In this document: positions 30,766 through 42,155 of the stretch, one piece after another
How the letters are laid out: each line of letters opens with the position of its first letter
Position numbering within the stretch: the first letter of the stretch is position 1
Origin: Picochlorum sp. 'celeri'
Taxonomy: Eukaryota > Chlorophyta > Trebouxiophyceae
Direction: 5' to 3'
Assembly: GCA_010909725.1 (NCBI GenBank)
Contig: JAACMV010000024.1
Coordinates: 1,364,001 to 1,428,000 of the forward strand
DNA: 64,000 nucleotides
The notes under the pieces: generated by a model
The model's database searches: none
What the model was told of the DNA's origin: nothing
Seen by the model: only the letters and a program-made list of their open reading frames with translations
Translations under genes and position numbers: made by a program

Positions 30766-33546
30766 TTATTGGTAGGAGACATGATGAGATGCCTTTTCAG
30801 GGTGTGCCAGTTGGCTCTGGCGTTTGTATTCTTTCTGTGCCCTCATGACGGCAAGCACATCGTAGACTCTCCATGCATGTTCTGGATCGCTGTTGCAGCT
30901 TGCTTCAAGGTAAGCAAGGGCAAGATAACTTAGCTTTGGCTGCTTTTTGCTTGCTGTTGCCTCCACTGTGCCAGTATAGAGTCGAGGGTGTTGTTTGAGA
31001 GGGATCTGGGGTGAACTTGAAAAGGTTGTGACTCGCGAGCTTGCTGCCTTCCAATCATCAAAGACGGTTAGCGCTCGTTTGAGGTTTTTATCTCGGCAGT
31101 ACCCTTCTATGAGAGCTTCAAACATTCGTCTGTGTCCTAGAGTTGCTCGCTCAAGACTCTTGGTTTTTCGACGGAGTTGAAGATAGTATTTCCATGATTG
31201 CTGCATGAGTCTCTGAGATGCGTGGACGTGAGCGAGAGAGGCCAGTGCTGCTCCATTTGGCTCATGTGCTCTTTTAGGGAGAGGAGAACGCCCTGTGCCA
31301 TTTGATCCTCTCCAAGCCATGGCCATCATTCGATCATACACTTCAACGGCATCGTCAACATTCTGCGCAGAGCATAAACATTCGATGAGGGCAGATCCTG
31401 ATGGTCCGTCCAACTCCATATTGTTTGAACGCAATGCTCTGTACATGCCGAGAGCCTCCACCACATCTCCTGCCATGGCACATTGCTTCAAGACTTCGAG
31501 ACGAGTCCTCCGAGATGGTTGCATATTCATCGCTTGCATGAGGCTAATCATTCTGTATGCACGTGTTGGGGACTCCACGGACAAGGCTCTTGTCAAAGAA
31601 TTCATGGCATGCTGCTGAATGTTGGAATTCTTCCGTGCCATGGATTTCACAAGGTCCAATGCTTCGTCCAATTTTCCACACCGTGTGCATACAGATATGA
31701 GTATATTATGCATCTGATCGGAAGGCGTCACTCCCTCGGTGCACGCTTTTTGATACAATGTGAATGCCTTGGCAACATCTCCTTGCTTCTCGCAGGCAAC
31801 CAAGAGGCAACCATATGTCACATCTGTCAATGGCACATGTCGCGTATTCATTTCATTCGCCAGACTGAATGCAAGCATGAGCGATTTTTGGTCTCCATGC
31901 TTGACAGCGGCATGTATGAAACTCGTGTACAAGATGGAATTTGGAGCAATGTTGGAGTCTGCCAGACTGTCAAAAATCTTCTTTGCTGCATCTGCATTAC
32001 CCACAGTGGCAAATGTGTGAAGAAGGGAGCCAAACGTCCTCTCTGTTGCCTTGATATTGTTCGACGTCATCTCCCAGTACAAGTCAAGAGCTGCATCCAC
32101 ATCTTTGGAGCATCCAGTGATGTGGAGCATTGTGTTGTACGTCACAATATCTGGGAAAGGACCATTAGACTTCATCGACTCGAATATCAAAGATGCAATA
32201 TCCAACTGCTTGTTTTCGCCTAAAAAGTGCAGAAATGCATTATATGCTGCAAGAGAATCCCGCTCTACATGTTTTGGCATTCGTTTTGGATCTTGGTCAA
32301 GGTACCAGGAACTAAATTCATCAAAAGCATCAAATGCCATATTATACAATGCCTCCGAGGAGGATTCTTTAGCACACGCTGAAAAGAGGGACGAGAAAAA
32401 GTGCGGTGACAACAGAATCTCATCCTGCCGTGCAGCATCCCACACATCGACAGCCCTATCGGGCATATCCTGCCTTGCCAAAAACGTCATGAAGGATGTG
32501 TACGTGACATCATTCAAAGCCCCCTGGCTTCGAGAGTTCTGCAACAACTCAAAAACGACGTCGATTTGGTCTCTAGATGATGTCGTATGTGACATGGCTG
32601 AGAAAAAGCTCGACAGAATATAGTCATTTGGTTGAAGATGCATGCCTCTATACACCTCGATCAGCCAATCTGCCGAGGCTGCTCTACAGTTTGCAGCTGC
32701 GCTAAAAACAGCAGTATATGTCCACGACGTCGGCTTCAACCCTGAAGACTTGATATCCTCATACAGCTTTTTGACATACTCAAAATCATTTCGAGCACCC
32801 GCAACTTTAATCATAGCATTGTATGTGACTATATCTGGTTTGACTACATCGGACTTCTTCACCAGGTTCCATACATATTCTGCACCACCCCAATCCTGCG
32901 ACCTTTCACACGCACTAATGGTGGCATTATAGAGCTCTATTCTATCACATGACGGATCTTGAAGCGCCGTGTGGAGCTGGGCAAGAGCCGCAACAGGCTG
33001 CTTTGCAACCCCTAGGGCAGAAATTCTGGCTGAATGAGAGTATACATCCGGCCGATACCCCGCCTTTTCGCGCTCATAGAGCACTTTATCTAACATTTTC
33101 ACATCCCCTCGAATCAGACATTCCTTCAGAATGATGGAGAAATGCTTTGGACTCTGTTTCGTCAACGAGCAAATAATTGCCAAACCTTTCTCTGGAGTAC
33201 CTCGAGCATAGCACGTGTTCACCACCTTTTTCAATAATTTCGAGTCCAGCGTGATATTGTAACGATATTTTTCATGATTTAATAAATAAATACATGTATC
33301 AATATCCCCAAACGCAGCCGCTTGCTTCAGTTGGCTCTGCACGTCAGATACCTCAGAGGACGTTGTCCTCATCATCTCGTCATCCTGTGGCACAGCGACC
33401 CGGCATACTAGCACATTGTCCTTTTTATCCTCTCGAAAAGATTTTCTCAGAGCGCCAGAGGCGCATGTACCAAGATACTGAGGACAGCTCTGTCGTCGTT
33501 GAAACACAGGTGCGCATCCACGACAATGAGCGCTTACAGCACTCAT
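30766..33546 (-). CDS. P-type pentatricopeptide repeat protein, organelle-targeted
   Basis: A PPR RNA-binding protein expected to act on one or a few organelle transcripts. From the ATG at 33546 the product has 926 residues in one exon. The N-terminus (MSAVSAHCRGCAPVFQRRQS) is basic and free of acids, typical of a plastid or mitochondrial presequence. About 18 helical repeats of near 35 residues follow from about 60 to 840; clear ones begin DIVTYNAMIKVAGARNDFEYV, SLAAYNAFLHFLGENKQLDIA, DIVTYNTMLHITGCSKDVDAA and DVTYGCLLVACEKQGDVAKAF. I see no E, DYW or SMR domain. RNA target cannot be told without a repeat-code analysis. Confidence 0.92.
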   Translation of the reverse strand: MSAVSAHCRGCAPVFQRRQSCPQYLGTCASGALRKSFREDKKDNVLVCRVAVPQDDEMMRTTSSEVSDVQSQLKQAAAFGDIDTCIYLLNHEKYRYNITLDSKLLKKVVNTCYARGTPEKGLAIICSLTKQSPKHFSIILKECLIRGDVKMLDKVLYEREKAGYRPDVYSHSARISALGVAKQPVAALAQLHTALQDPSCDRIELYNATISACERSQDWGGAEYVWNLVKKSDVVKPDIVTYNAMIKVAGARNDFEYVKKLYEDIKSSGLKPTSWTYTAVFSAAANCRAASADWLIEVYRGMHLQPNDYILSSFFSAMSHTTSSRDQIDVVFELLQNSRSQGALNDVTYTSFMTFLARQDMPDRAVDVWDAARQDEILLSPHFFSSLFSACAKESSSEALYNMAFDAFDEFSSWYLDQDPKRMPKHVERDSLAAYNAFLHFLGENKQLDIASLIFESMKSNGPFPDIVTYNTMLHITGCSKDVDAALDLYWEMTSNNIKATERTFGSLLHTFATVGNADAAKKIFDSLADSNIAPNSILYTSFIHAAVKHGDQKSLMLAFSLANEMNTRHVPLTDVTYGCLLVACEKQGDVAKAFTLYQKACTEGVTPSDQMHNILISVCTRCGKLDEALDLVKSMARKNSNIQQHAMNSLTRALSVESPTRAYRMISLMQAMNMQPSRRTRLEVLKQCAMAGDVVEALGMYRALRSNNMELDGPSGSALIECLCSAQNVDDAVEVYDRMMAMAWRGSNGTGRSPLPKRAHEPNGAALASLAHVHASQRLMQQSWKYYLQLRRKTKSLERATLGHRRMFEALIEGYCRDKNLKRALTVFDDWKAASSRVTTFSSSPQIPLKQHPRLYTGTVEATASKKQPKLSYLALAYLEASCNSDPEHAWRVYDVLAVMRAQKEYKRQSQLAHPEKASHHVSYQ

Positions 33547-33729
33547 ATGAGCCAAATTTGCTTTACTAATGAACAAAAATATGTAATTAATGACCGTGGA
33601 TGCCAGTATACACAATTCAGATGAGCGTCATGGTTGCAATAAAATGGTTTCAGCAGATGCCATTGTCGTGAACACCACAATTCAAACAACAGGGTGCTCA
33701 TGCCAAAGCAAAACCATTAAATAGTTTCC
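33547..33729. promoter_or_regulatory. short bidirectional promoter between PPR and JmjC genes
   Basis: Only 183 bp separate the two divergent start codons, so both promoters and both 5' leaders must fit here. No TATA box was recognised. Confidence 0.5.
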
Positions 33730-35334
33730 ATGGAGACAGAAATCACAGAAGACTCGCTGTTCGGTGTCCTTGGGGGCGCATTGGGCGTCGAACCCGACCA
33801 ACCAGACTATCGGATGCATGTGTTGAAAAAGGCTTGTGAAGCATTGCTACTCCAAAATGATACTGACGATGCCGATGATGATATATATGATGCAATTATG
33901 AGATTAGAGGATGATGTGGATGATTCTGTGGGATATGAGCCGGTGGAAATGCTGGTGCCATCCACACCCCCTGTGAATACCAGCATGCTGCCTGATGATT
34001 GTCATGACGGGACTGCTGCAGTAGAATGGCTTATTCATCCAAAGCAGGTGGACTCATTCATGGAAAATAATGAAATGAAACCTCTGTTCATATCACGGGT
34101 GAAATATAGGAGCATGTATTCTGGTTTGTTTGACTCTGGAGGCATTGTGGAGGCTCTGAAAAGAAAGAAGCTTCGATATGGCCTGGACATTGACGTCGCT
34201 CGAGTCGATGACGGTGTCCGAAAAAATTTCAACTACAATAAGCATGAAGAGGATGCAGAGAAGCACGATATCGCGGATGCCAAAGTCGCTCTGAGACGTT
34301 TCACCCATGACAAGTGTTCTCTCAGAGTGCTGCACCCTCAACGGTTTACAGAGCCATTGTGGCATTTGATGTACATGCTAGAATCCTACTGGGGATCTTG
34401 TGTCGGCTGCAATGTGTATTGGACGCCAAAGCATTCCCAAGGGTTTGCACCACACTTTGATGATATAGATGCATATATATTGCAAATTCAGGGTACAAAA
34501 CGATGGAGATTGTTCAATAGTGTGGACACACAGACGGTTTTACCGCGGTACTCATCACGTGATTTCCACAAAAGTGAGTTGGGTGCTCCTGTATTTGATC
34601 AGGTGATCGAACCTGGTGATTTGCTATACTTACCACGGGGTTGCATTCATGAGGCAGAATGCTTGGATGACGATTCATTGCATTTGACAATCTCCACAAA
34701 CCAAAGGAACAGTATATTTGAGTTTTGCAATGTTTTGCTTCCATCAGAAATAGAAATACAAGCAATGTCAAACATACGGATCAGACGGACGCTTCCGCCA
34801 GGATTTGTCCATTACGCCAACTCGTTAGCAGGTGACAGCACACAAGGCATCAACATTCAAACAGAAATCTCCGATATCATTCAGCAAATCGCACGCCAGG
34901 CTGATATAGCATCTGGAGTTGATCGATGGTTTATGAATTTCATGCTGCACCGCTTGCCTCCTCCTACACAAGCAAGGATCCCACCAGAGAGCTGCAGCAA
35001 TAGCAAGTTGAAGAAAAAATCAACTGTTGGTCTAACGTATTACGATTCTGCATACCCAATTCTGGACTCGACAGAAGAACAGGATACATTATTTATATGC
35101 CACTGTCTCTCCAACCCGAGAGAACAGCATCAGACAGGTGAAGGACGAGAAGATGAAGAATGCTCTGTGCCTCCCCAGCTGGAATTGCCAGTCAGTTGTC
35201 TCGAGACAGCCGTGTCGCTGCTGAACCAGGAACCAATAAATTTGAGCGACGTTCCTGAGACACATGATGACTCGATTACGAAATTACAAGTAGCCCAAGC
35301 TTTAGTCGATGCTGGAATCCTAACAGTCTACTGA
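33730..35334 (+). CDS. RIOX: JmjC ribosomal oxygenase (NO66/MINA53 family)
   Basis: A 2-oxoglutarate/Fe(II) dioxygenase that in other eukaryotes hydroxylates histidine in ribosomal proteins in the nucleolus. One exon, 534 residues. An acidic N-terminal stretch (about 35-70) precedes the JmjC domain (about 215-330). The Fe(II) ligands are visible as H242 and D244 in APHFDDIDAYILQIQGTKRWRLF and H307 in GDLLYLPRGCIHEAE. The C-terminal dimerisation and winged-helix region follows, as in RIOX1/2. The product lacks the large basic extension of animal NO66. The stop codon is followed after 16 bp by a SpoU methyltransferase-like frame. Confidence 0.9.
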   Translation: METEITEDSLFGVLGGALGVEPDQPDYRMHVLKKACEALLLQNDTDDADDDIYDAIMRLEDDVDDSVGYEPVEMLVPSTPPVNTSMLPDDCHDGTAAVEWLIHPKQVDSFMENNEMKPLFISRVKYRSMYSGLFDSGGIVEALKRKKLRYGLDIDVARVDDGVRKNFNYNKHEEDAEKHDIADAKVALRRFTHDKCSLRVLHPQRFTEPLWHLMYMLESYWGSCVGCNVYWTPKHSQGFAPHFDDIDAYILQIQGTKRWRLFNSVDTQTVLPRYSSRDFHKSELGAPVFDQVIEPGDLLYLPRGCIHEAECLDDDSLHLTISTNQRNSIFEFCNVLLPSEIEIQAMSNIRIRRTLPPGFVHYANSLAGDSTQGINIQTEISDIIQQIARQADIASGVDRWFMNFMLHRLPPPTQARIPPESCSNSKLKKKSTVGLTYYDSAYPILDSTEEQDTLFICHCLSNPREQHQTGEGREDEECSVPPQLELPVSCLETAVSLLNQEPINLSDVPETHDDSITKLQVAQALVDAGILTVY

Positions 35335-35350
35335 CAATCATGACAGGACG

Positions 35351-35590
35351 ATGCTTTTTCTTCCAATCCAACATTTGGATCATGGCGATCTGGGGACATT
35401 GTTGAGGAGTGCAGTTGCCTTTGGCTTTGACGGGGTCTTCCTGCTTCCTGGGTGCGCTGATCCTTTCAATGATAAGAGTATACGGGCAAGTAGGGGAGGC
35501 CCATCGCGAGAAGATATCTTGTCTTGGGAAGGTCGTATCCATAATTGCAATATCCACTCTATACACCCATCCATGTCAATAGATATATAA
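35351..35590 (+). pseudogene. fragment of a SpoU/TrmH RNA 2'-O-methyltransferase
   Basis: A 79-codon frame starting at ATG 35351. Residues 8-51 match motif 1 and the following loop of SpoU enzymes: DLGTLLRSAVAFGFDG, VFLLPGCADPFND and KSIRASRGG. The usual motif-1 Asn is Asp here (HGDLGTLLR). The N-terminal substrate domain and motifs 2 and 3, which form the AdoMet knot, are missing on both sides; the frame ends in unrelated sequence and I find no further exon before 35921. It looks like a gene remnant or a captured exon within the 3' flank of the JmjC gene. A functional role for the short peptide cannot be excluded. Confidence 0.6.
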
Positions 35591-35921
35591 ATTGTTTAAT
35601 TTTACGACTATAAGTGGACATTTAAGCCGATATTCAACCAAAAGTACGAGTTTTTACAGATTGGCTCGAGTGTCGGCAGAGGACCAAGTTGCACACAAGT
35701 TTTTTGCCTAATTACTCCAGATCGTCATTAGGTACGAGTGTAAAGGAAATTTAATTATCTTTGAACCCGATATATCCCTATTTCCTGGCATAATCGCTCT
35801 TGTCTGAATGGACATGCCAGTTCATGTTCTCACTCGGTTTTCTCTCGTTTGTGTCTATAGGTCGCGCTGAAGCGTTAATTTTCATATTTAGATAATACTT
35901 TTTCATTTCGTCCTTCTACGA
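35591..35921. other. spacer before the anion transporter
   Basis: AT-rich upstream region of the transporter gene, searched in all frames for the missing SpoU C-terminus; none found. No repeat or RNA gene seen. Confidence 0.5.
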
Positions 35922-37737
35922 ATGAACTGTGGAAGGGCATTTATCAAAGAGGGTGGCGTCCCAACGAGTGCTTTGAGCAGAGGCAGGCGATTGACGCTAG
36001 ATAGTCATAGGAAGGATGGATACAACCAAAAATTGCAATATAAATTCCTGCATCGGGGCATTGGTGGGCTGGGCAGGCCTTTGAGACGCAGGTCTGTTGA
36101 CACAAACATGACGCCGGCATACGACCCAAGTGTCCAAGCTGGGCAGGACTCTGGTTCACAGGAAGGGTCAGATGTGCAGCCGATTGCGCCACGATGGATG
36201 GGAGTTGTTCCTGATGTTCCTTTCACGGGAGATGATCAGGGTAGCACGATTTACTCTGCCCTGGCAAACCTGCACGTGTTGGGGTCCTTTGATGAGTCTC
36301 AGTTTGAGGCTGAGACATATGTTCGAGAGGCGACGGGCAAGTCTGAGGATAAAAAACCGGAGACTGTGCCAGAAGTAAGCAGTGCTGCTGTGGAAGAGCC
36401 GACGCCTGTTGAACCACAGGGAGGTATTCCACATCGATGGCAGATTGTCCTCATGATGGCCCTGGCATTTGTCCTCTGCAATATGGATAAGGTCAACATG
36501 TCTGTCGCAGTGATTCCCATGGCAAAAGAGTTAGGTTGGTCTGCGACAGAGAGGGGTTTGGTCTCCTCGTCCTTCTTCTGGGGATACTCATTGACCCAGA
36601 TTCCAGCTGGATGGGTGTCAACATCCATTGGAGGATCCAAAGTGCTGATGGCAGGAGTTGCACTGTGGTCGATTGGAACTTTGGTGGCCCCTCCAGCTGC
36701 ACACATGAGTCTGTTTGCGCTGTGTGCGACTCGTGTCTTTGTTGGTCTTGGGGAGGGTCTTGCTCCATCATCAGCCACAAATGTATTAGCTCGCGTCATT
36801 CCAGAGTGCGTTGTCGTATTATTGTGCTTCAATTTTTGATCTTCTCGTAATTGTTTATTATATGTGTAGGGGGGAGAGAGCCCGAGCAGTCACTGCAGTG
36901 TTCGGTGGATTAGATGTGGGAAGTGCTTTGGGGCTGACACTCTGTGGACCATTGATCCATTGGTTTGGCTGGCAATCGGTTTTTTATCTATTTGCCGTTC
37001 TCGGTCTAGTGTGGTGCCTTGCGTGGCCTCTAGTGAAGCCTGAAACTAGGGAGCCAGGGGAAGTAAAGCCAGCCCAAAAGGCCCCCAAAGCCCCAACAAA
37101 TGTTCCTTGGAGAAAATTTTTACGTTCACCCCCAGTGTGGGCAGTGATTGTAGCACATTTTTGCTACAATTGGGGATACTATACTCTTTTAGCATGGCTT
37201 CCATCATACTTTGAGATGGCCCTGGGACTTAATGTAGAGAAGAGTTCCCTTCTGACATTGATTCCATACATCGCAATGACATTCATGACTCCATTCGTTG
37301 GCCCAGTCGCAGACGGTCTTGCAGCTAGAGGATGGTCTGTGACCACAGTTAGGAAACTCTCACAGGGTATAGCTTTTGCAGGACCGGCGTTATGTATGCT
37401 GGCCATGTCGATTTTGACTCCAGCAACACCAGGAGGAGGAAACACAATTTTGCTCGTCGCAATCATGTCCCTAGCGTTTGCTCTTGGTGCATGGGCGAGA
37501 GCCGGACTTTATTGCAATCATCAAGACTTGTCTCCAAAGTATGCTGCTGCACTTTTAGGATTAACAAACACAGCTGGAGCACTCCCTGGTGTCCTTGGTG
37601 TCACAGCTGCAGGGTACCTTCTTGATGCTACTGGCTCCTGGTCGTATGCATTATTTTATCCAACGATCTTATGTCAGGTATTTGGGCTGGTAATCTATAG
37701 CATTTTCGCGAGCAGCGAGAGACAAGGATGGGATTGA
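35922..37737 (+). CDS. plastid-type inorganic phosphate/anion transporter (ANTR, MFS)
   Basis: A 12-helix major facilitator of the SLC17/ANTR family; plant members move phosphate or ascorbate across plastid membranes. Exons 35922-36805 and 36870-37737 are joined by a 64-nt intron (donor GTGCGT), giving 583 residues and the family block ARVIPE-GERARAV...FGGLDVGSALGL. The first about 165 residues are hydrophilic, basic at the start, as for plastid targeting. The family signatures NMDKVNMSVAVIPMAKELGWSATERGLVSSSFFWGYSLTQIPAGW and LLAWLPSYFEMALGLNVEKSSLL are clear. Substrate is not determinable from sequence. Confidence 0.9.
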
Positions 37738-38026
37738 AATGACATGGCTTGTTTTGCATGAAAGAATACACAACGGTGTCTAGCGATGCTACTGATGGAT
37801 GTAGATTGATAACAATAACTTATTGAGATGGAGAGAACATAGTATCAATTGATATTTTGTAACTGCGTTACTATTACAAATGACACGTCGTTGCATGGAA
37901 GGAACAGATTCCTTCATGCAACTCTGATGCCATGACTTCTCTTCTTCCCCTGGACAACTCCGTTGTCATGGCAATATACAATTCATTTCTAAATATAAAT
38001 ACGGTAATATTATTCTGGTTTGTACG

Positions 38027-41000
38027 ATGCAGAATAATATCGGTAGAGGTCTAGGAGGAGGAAGCATGGTTCAACGAGACGGCCTTGGCGAAGAGTATGG
38101 GCCCATGTCCGTCTCCGGCTCGCTTCCTCGATGCTTTCAGAACGTATTCAATTTTAGATATTTTAATTCTGTTCAATCAGAATGCTTTGATGTGCTGTAT
38201 AACTCGCGCAAGAATACTATGGTGTCGTCACCGACTGGCTCGGGAAAGGTACGAGATGCACGGCTAATGATGATCATGATGCATGGGAACTACCAGAGTA
38301 TTCAATTTATCTGTAGACGAGTTTGTTCGAGCTCGCCATACTGGGGATGCTGAAGGATTATGTGATGGTTCATGGAAATGGGCAGGAGGAGTTCCAGGGA
38401 GCTATGGGTCAGAGCAAGGCGATCTACATTGCTCCGACAAGGTCCTTGGTACAGGAGAAGGCTAGAGAGTGGAGGGAAAGATTTGGAACAAGCTTGCATC
38501 TTCGGGTAGAGGAGTTCACGGGTGATGTCGATAATGGCAAGGATGCGTTGCAAGAATCTGATATAATTTGCATCACACCCGAGAGGTTTGATTCGATGAC
38601 GAGGAGAGATAAACATGGGGGCATGGGTTTCTTTTCTCAGGTCAAGCTAGTACTGCTCGATGAAATTCATTTGTTGAGCGACTCTCGCGGCTCCTGTTTG
38701 GAAGCTGGTGTTGTGTCTCGTCTCAAGATGGCACAGCAGAATATGGTTAGAGAGCAGCATGAATATGCAAACGACGTGCATTTTCGATTTATTGCATGTT
38801 CGGCTACGTTTTCTAATTTAGAAGACGTGGCAGAGTGGCTTTGTGTTCCTGAGGAGGCAATTTTCAAGTTTGGAAATGAGATGCGACCAGTGCCACTGCA
38901 GATTGTGGTCAAAGGCTACCAGAGTTCTAAAAATGATTTCCTGTTCGACAGATATCTTACAGGTCAGGTCTATGATCTTGTTTCCAAGTTTTCGAATGGA
39001 AAACCAGTGCTTTGCTTCTGTCCTTCTAGGCAGGGCAGTGTGAATACTGCAACATCACTCAGAAGGCAGTCAACAGACCACCAGGGCAGAAGTTTATTTG
39101 TCACGAGTCCGGAACAGCAGTCTTTTCTAGACGAACAAGCCCGTTCGATTAGAAATAGTACATTACGAGAATGTGTTCGATCTGGATTAGGATTCCATCA
39201 TGGAGCGTTGGAGCCAGGTGACAGGGCAAAGGTGGAGGAGCTCTTCTCTGCAAAGATGCTTCGTGTGGTGAGTACAACATCAACGTTGGCTGTTGGTGTA
39301 AACTTGCCTGCTTATCTTGTGATTATTAAGGGAACTAAGAGATATGGAGGAGCTGGTCATGGGTATGTCCAGTACGACTACTCGCAAATCTTGCAAATGA
39401 TTGGACGAGCTGGAAGAGTGAATTTTGACACTGAGGGTGCAGCAGTCATCATGACGGAGAAAAAGGTATGAGAAAATGTGTGCTCATCTTTTGGTATACC
39501 CACATGTATTGTTTATTACCTTTCAATGATGCATGCAGTATGAGAATGATTTGCTCAAGGTGTCTTCCCTTTCAGAAACAATAGAGTCCCGCCTTCATGA
39601 GAACATTGCCGAGTATTTGAATGCTGAAATTGCAAATAGGACAATTCGTGATATTCCTGGGGCTCTGGATTGGTTGAAATCAACCTTTTTATACATAAGA
39701 GCGATGAAGAATCCAACGCATTATCACATTCCTGCTGCAACATTGGCATCAACATTGGAGATGGACAAATGGCTGAGGACCCATGTGTTGCTGTCCCATG
39801 CAAACAAGCTCGTAAAGAGCGGCATGGCCTATACTGATGAGGAGGAATACACATTGTGCCCAAGTCAATCTGGTATCATCATGGCAGAGCATTATATGAG
39901 GCTTTCCACCATGTCTGCAATTTGCAAACTCAAATCATCCTCGAGCATGGAAGATTTGATGTGGGTTATTGCCAACAGTGATGAGCTCTCTCCTACTATC
40001 GTCCGAAGGAATGAAAAGAAGGTGTTGAATGCCATCAATAAGTCAGGTATGCTGCGTTACACTGTGAAAGACTTGAGAAAGTCGCCAGCAAAAATATTGG
40101 ATAGAGTTCAGCTCCCCAGCCAGAAGAATTTTCTTCTCATGATGCACGCCCTCTCCTCCAAAGCCAGAAAGGAATATACCATCGAATACTCTTTGAAACA
40201 AGAAGGAGATTCCATCATATCAGTGGGCTTGCGTATAATACGATGTATGGTACGATATTTTGGCCATGTTGCAAATCAGCCAAAAGCACTTGCAGATGCA
40301 CTGCTTTTGCAAAAGGTTTTGACCCAACGTATGTGGCCAGATGATCCGATGCTGCTGACTCAAGTTCAGACAATTGGTAATATTATAGCAAACCGATTAA
40401 TAGCATCAAATGTCAGAACAATGAGGCAGATGATTGGCACAGACCCAAGGGAATTGGAAAATTTTGCTCAGAAGAATTATCCATGGGGCTCAAATGTCAG
40501 AAATTTGGTGTTGCGGATCTGTCCTCCACCCATCAGCATTCAAATCGTGCTCGAACCAAATCCTTTGCAAGAATCGAAGCTTTCGTGCCATGTACACATC
40601 TCCTGCACGGATGAATGCAATGATGTCCAGAAGTCTCTCAGCCGAAACTGCTCTCTGGTCATATTCACACAAAATGGTTCAGCAATGCTGTGTTATAGAA
40701 ACCTTCAATACTCGGCATTCTCTAAAGGAGGACTCTCTGTTCAAATAGACCAAGAATTGATCCAAAATCCTCAGGATCGAATCATAGTCAAAGTGATTGA
40801 TGGTGCCATTGTTGGATCAGATGTACGTACTCAAAATCATGCATGCAGATTCTGTCTACTTCCATCACAAGCACGAATATGTATTGCAGGTGACCGCATC
40901 CACAGATATTACTCCATCCAAGACCATATCAGACCATCTCAATCAGCCAACCCCAACATCACCATCATCGGTCCAGCCCAAGCAGCAGCAGAAGAAGAAG

Positions 41001-41210
41001 CAAAAGATGGCAAGTGACGCTCCTCCATCAACCCCAGTGGATGCTCTCCAAATGCACAAAATCGTTGATTTAACAACGACGCCTTTGAATCAAATCTCAC
41101 CTCCCAAGCAAGAGGAGAAACGTTTAGCTGCACGAGAACACGTGGAAGAGTTCAAGAAGAAATACTCAAATCTCGTCAAATTCCTCATGGATGAGGAGGA
41201 TGAGCATTAG
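38027..41210 (+). CDS. HFM1: meiotic crossover DNA helicase (HFM1/MER3)
   Basis: A Ski2-like superfamily 2 helicase that promotes interfering crossovers in meiosis. Four exons fit: 38027-38248, 38317-39465, 39539-40822 and 40890-41210, with introns of 68, 73 and 67 nt (donors GTACGA, GTATGA, GTACGT), giving 991 residues. The first intron splits the Walker A loop, SSPTGSGK-TSLFE (67-78). DEIH is at 189-192. Further motifs are FHHGALEPGDRAKVEELF, STTSTLAVGVNLPAYLVIIKGT and QMIGRAGRVNF. A winged helix and Sec63 domain follow. There is only one helicase cassette, which favours HFM1 over BRR2 or ASCC3. It converges on the next gene with 21 bp between stops. Confidence 0.88.
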
Positions 41211-41231
41211 CGATACAACACTGGCATTATA

Positions 41232-42143
41232 TCATGCAGTTTCTTTTTCATCTGCATCAAGAGAATCCATAAATCGTATTATAACGTCCGAAGCTTCCTC
41301 TGCGTGATCCTTCAGATCATGAACACCGCCCTCTATCACTGCCAATGTGGCAGATGGTGCAATGGCTTCCACAAGCCTCTTCCCAATGGCCGCTGGATCA
41401 ACGCCAAAGGGCACCTGGCACTCATCAGCACCACTCATCATCACAAGCGTCGGCACATCCCTCAGAGCCTCCAACTCACGCTGTAACCGCTCATCACAAA
41501 AATCGGAACTGAACATGTCATCCTCCCCTCCAGCAGCAGAACAATCTGCAAGACTCAGCCACCTCTTTGCTGTTATCGGAGTTCCCCCAAATTCCGTAAA
41601 TCGAAACGCAATCTCATCTTCCCTTCCATCCTCCACCATTTTCCTGCACAGATCTATACGCTCAGCTGTATTGGGAAATGCCCCCATCAAATACTCTCGA
41701 TCTGACACTGGCCCTTGTAATATGATGCCATTCAACTCCTTGCCAAACCGACGAGCACACATCACAGCATCCTGACATCCCGTTGAATGACCAAGTAACA
41801 CTGCCTTTTCCATCCCATATGTATCTCGAAGCATCATCAAGAGTGAATGCAGTTCCTCACTATCCTCACCAACACTGGCAGTTCCCCAGCCATCATGCGA
41901 TGACGTCAGCAAAGGCTGAACGAGAGTCCACCCAATCCTATCGAGCTTTGAGCATAGTGGCTTGAGGTACTCTGCAAACATGAAGCCACATGACAGCCCA
42001 CCCACAGCCACAAAAAAGTGCCTATTCTTATTCTCCACTTGAGATATGAAAGCAACATTGGCAGGTTTCGGCCCATACCGGACCAGGGTACCATTCATGA
42101 TCGAAACGTGTGACTTGTATTGAAAACATGTAAAACATGGCAT
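41232..42143 (-). CDS. DUF1749-family alpha/beta hydrolase
   Basis: A 303-residue alpha/beta-hydrolase-fold protein of the DUF1749 family found in fungi, plants and algae; substrate unknown. The nucleophile elbow is LLGHSTGCQD (Ser in the middle), preceded by the oxyanion-side VAVGGLSCGFMFAEYLKPL and a Pro/Gln loop. A GGVHDLKDH segment near the C-terminus supplies the catalytic His, and MSGADECQVP a likely acid. The ATG at 42143 is the first; one at 42095 is also in frame. A 22-bp palindrome sits 13 bp upstream of the start. Confidence 0.82.
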   Translation of the reverse strand: MPCFTCFQYKSHVSIMNGTLVRYGPKPANVAFISQVENKNRHFFVAVGGLSCGFMFAEYLKPLCSKLDRIGWTLVQPLLTSSHDGWGTASVGEDSEELHSLLMMLRDTYGMEKAVLLGHSTGCQDAVMCARRFGKELNGIILQGPVSDREYLMGAFPNTAERIDLCRKMVEDGREDEIAFRFTEFGGTPITAKRWLSLADCSAAGGEDDMFSSDFCDERLQRELEALRDVPTLVMMSGADECQVPFGVDPAAIGKRLVEAIAPSATLAVIEGGVHDLKDHAEEASDVIIRFMDSLDADEKETA

Positions 42144-42155
42144 CACGGACGTCCA

